DNA from: Promethearchaeota archaeon
GTDB lineage: Archaea; Asgardarchaeota; Lokiarchaeia; Sigynarchaeales; SOKP01
Assembly (NCBI GenBank): GCA_016839635.1
Contig: JAEOTV010000274.1
Location: 1 to 15,102, forward strand
DNA length: 15,102 nucleotides
Direction: 5' to 3'
Shown one piece after another: positions 14,454 through 15,102 of this stretch. The first letter of the stretch is position 1, and each line of letters begins with the position of its first letter. The notes below the pieces were generated by a model. The model had not been told where the DNA came from. It made no database searches and saw only the letters and a program-made list of their open reading frames with translations. The position numbers were made by a program, and so were the translations under genes.

Positions 14454-15102
14454 ATGCCTTATTTCAAGAACCAAGAGGGTTATAATCTATATTATGAAAA
14501 CATCAATCCGGATTCGAAAGCTTACACCATTATTTTACTTCATGGATTTGCTTCCTCTGCTTCTTTCTTCAAGGCACAAATAAAGATTTTAAAGAAGAAT
14601 TATAGAATTATTGCTTTTGATGCATTAGGGCACGGGAGGAGTGACCATCTTAAAGGAATTAATCTTTCTAAAAATCTTAGATTTGATATTATTAGAGATT
14701 TAGAAGATCTCCTCAAATATTTAGAAGTAAACGAAAAGTATGGTATAATAGGGCATTCTCTTGTTGGGGGGATGATTGGACAATTATTTGCTGTAAAACA
14801 TCCTGAAAATATCAAATTTCTTATTTTATTGAATTCCGGATATATTATCATTGATAATGTAATTAGAAATATATTTTATAATCTACTCCCATATTTTATC
14901 CGCATGAATTTTTTAGAAGTTTTAGCTAATTCTGTTGAAAAAATTCTAGATAAAACCATTCCCTATATAATTACGGCCTTATCTGATTCCTTAACAGGAT
15001 TAAATTTAACAAAAGACCAATTACATATGCAAATTGAAGATCAAATTTTTCGTATGATTCATGAAATAAAAGAGTACGATCCATCAGGCATTAGCTGTCC
15101 TA
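14454..15102 (+). CDS. Alpha/beta hydrolase, 3' truncated by window end
   Basis: The frame runs open from the ATG at 14454 to the last base, giving 216 residues; the gene continues beyond the window. The fold signs are clear. A beta-strand Thr-Ile-Ile-Leu-Leu leads to the His-Gly oxyanion motif (H30-G31), then Phe-Asp-Ala-Leu-Gly-His-Gly-Arg-Ser (55-63). The nucleophile elbow is Gly-His-Ser-Leu-Val-Gly-Gly with S102, where the common form has Met-Gly-Gly after Ser. A lid-like helical segment follows from about 135. The catalytic Asp and His would lie in the missing part. The substrate cannot be told: esterases, lipases, lactonases and haloperoxidases share these motifs. No signal peptide is seen. 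A terminator-like run separates it from the kinase operon, so it is probably an independent unit. Confidence 0.82.
   Translation, partial: MPYFKNQEGYNLYYENINPDSKAYTIILLHGFASSASFFKAQIKILKKNYRIIAFDALGHGRSDHLKGINLSKNLRFDIIRDLEDLLKYLEVNEKYGIIGHSLVGGMIGQLFAVKHPENIKFLILLNSGYIIIDNVIRNIFYNLLPYFIRMNFLEVLANSVEKILDKTIPYIITALSDSLTGLNLTKDQLHMQIEDQIFRMIHEIKEYDPSGISCP

Noticed and set aside
14600..14851. Minus-strand ORF of 83 codons at the end of the window
   Set aside because: It is antisense to the alpha/beta hydrolase, whose motifs are unmistakable in the plus frame.
1..15102. CRISPR arrays, tRNA/rRNA genes, insertion sequences, integrase or defence genes
   Set aside because: Looked for by eye on both strands: no spaced repeats, no tRNA-like cloverleaf with CCA-end features, no transposase or terminal inverted repeats, and every long gene is metabolic, hypothetical or informational.

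Overview
The window looks archaeal. It opens with the C-terminal end of a transcription factor B (TFIIB-type) gene. Promoter-like sequences are AT-rich TATA boxes, DNA is strongly AT-rich throughout, and terminator-like oligo-T runs follow some genes. Low GC, long intergenic spacers, a 2-hydroxyacyl-CoA dehydratase-type protein and many lineage-specific helical proteins would fit an Asgard (Lokiarchaeia-like) genome. That placement is inference; no single gene here proves it.

Layout: (1) 1-705, the end of a TFB gene converging on a DUF2061 membrane protein gene. (2) 718-1145, a long spacer with a perfect inverted repeat and a candidate promoter. (3) 1146-2501, a diverged HgdB/BcrC-type protein standing alone, meeting tail-to-tail with a small coiled-coil gene (3106-2506, minus strand) that appears split by a +1 frameshift. 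(4) 3243-4730, a cytosolic-looking GH13 enzyme with all catalytic residues, sharing a TATA-rich divergent promoter region with the coiled-coil gene. (5) 8225-4799 on the minus strand, phosphoglucosamine mutase followed by GlmS. These are two of the steps to UDP-GlcNAc, with signs of separate transcription. (6) 8478-9956, an unrecognised all-helical protein. (7) 10082-14324, a tight three-gene cluster: an FAD-linked oxidase of the alkyl-DHAP synthase/GlcD type, a CCG-domain Fe-S protein, and an FGGY carbohydrate kinase. (8) 14454 to the window end, an alpha/beta hydrolase cut off by the window.

The most interesting unit is the FAD oxidase / Fe-S / kinase cluster. Its logic resembles glycerol catabolism (kinase plus GlpABC-type dehydrogenase), with the flavoprotein replaced by an unrelated FAD_binding_4 protein. 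The kinase, however, lacks the Arg-Glu pair used by true glycerol kinases, so the substrate is open. Other points of interest are the apparent frameshift in the coiled-coil gene, the solitary dehydratase-like protein, and the unassigned helical protein. I saw no tRNA, rRNA, CRISPR array, insertion sequence or phage gene.
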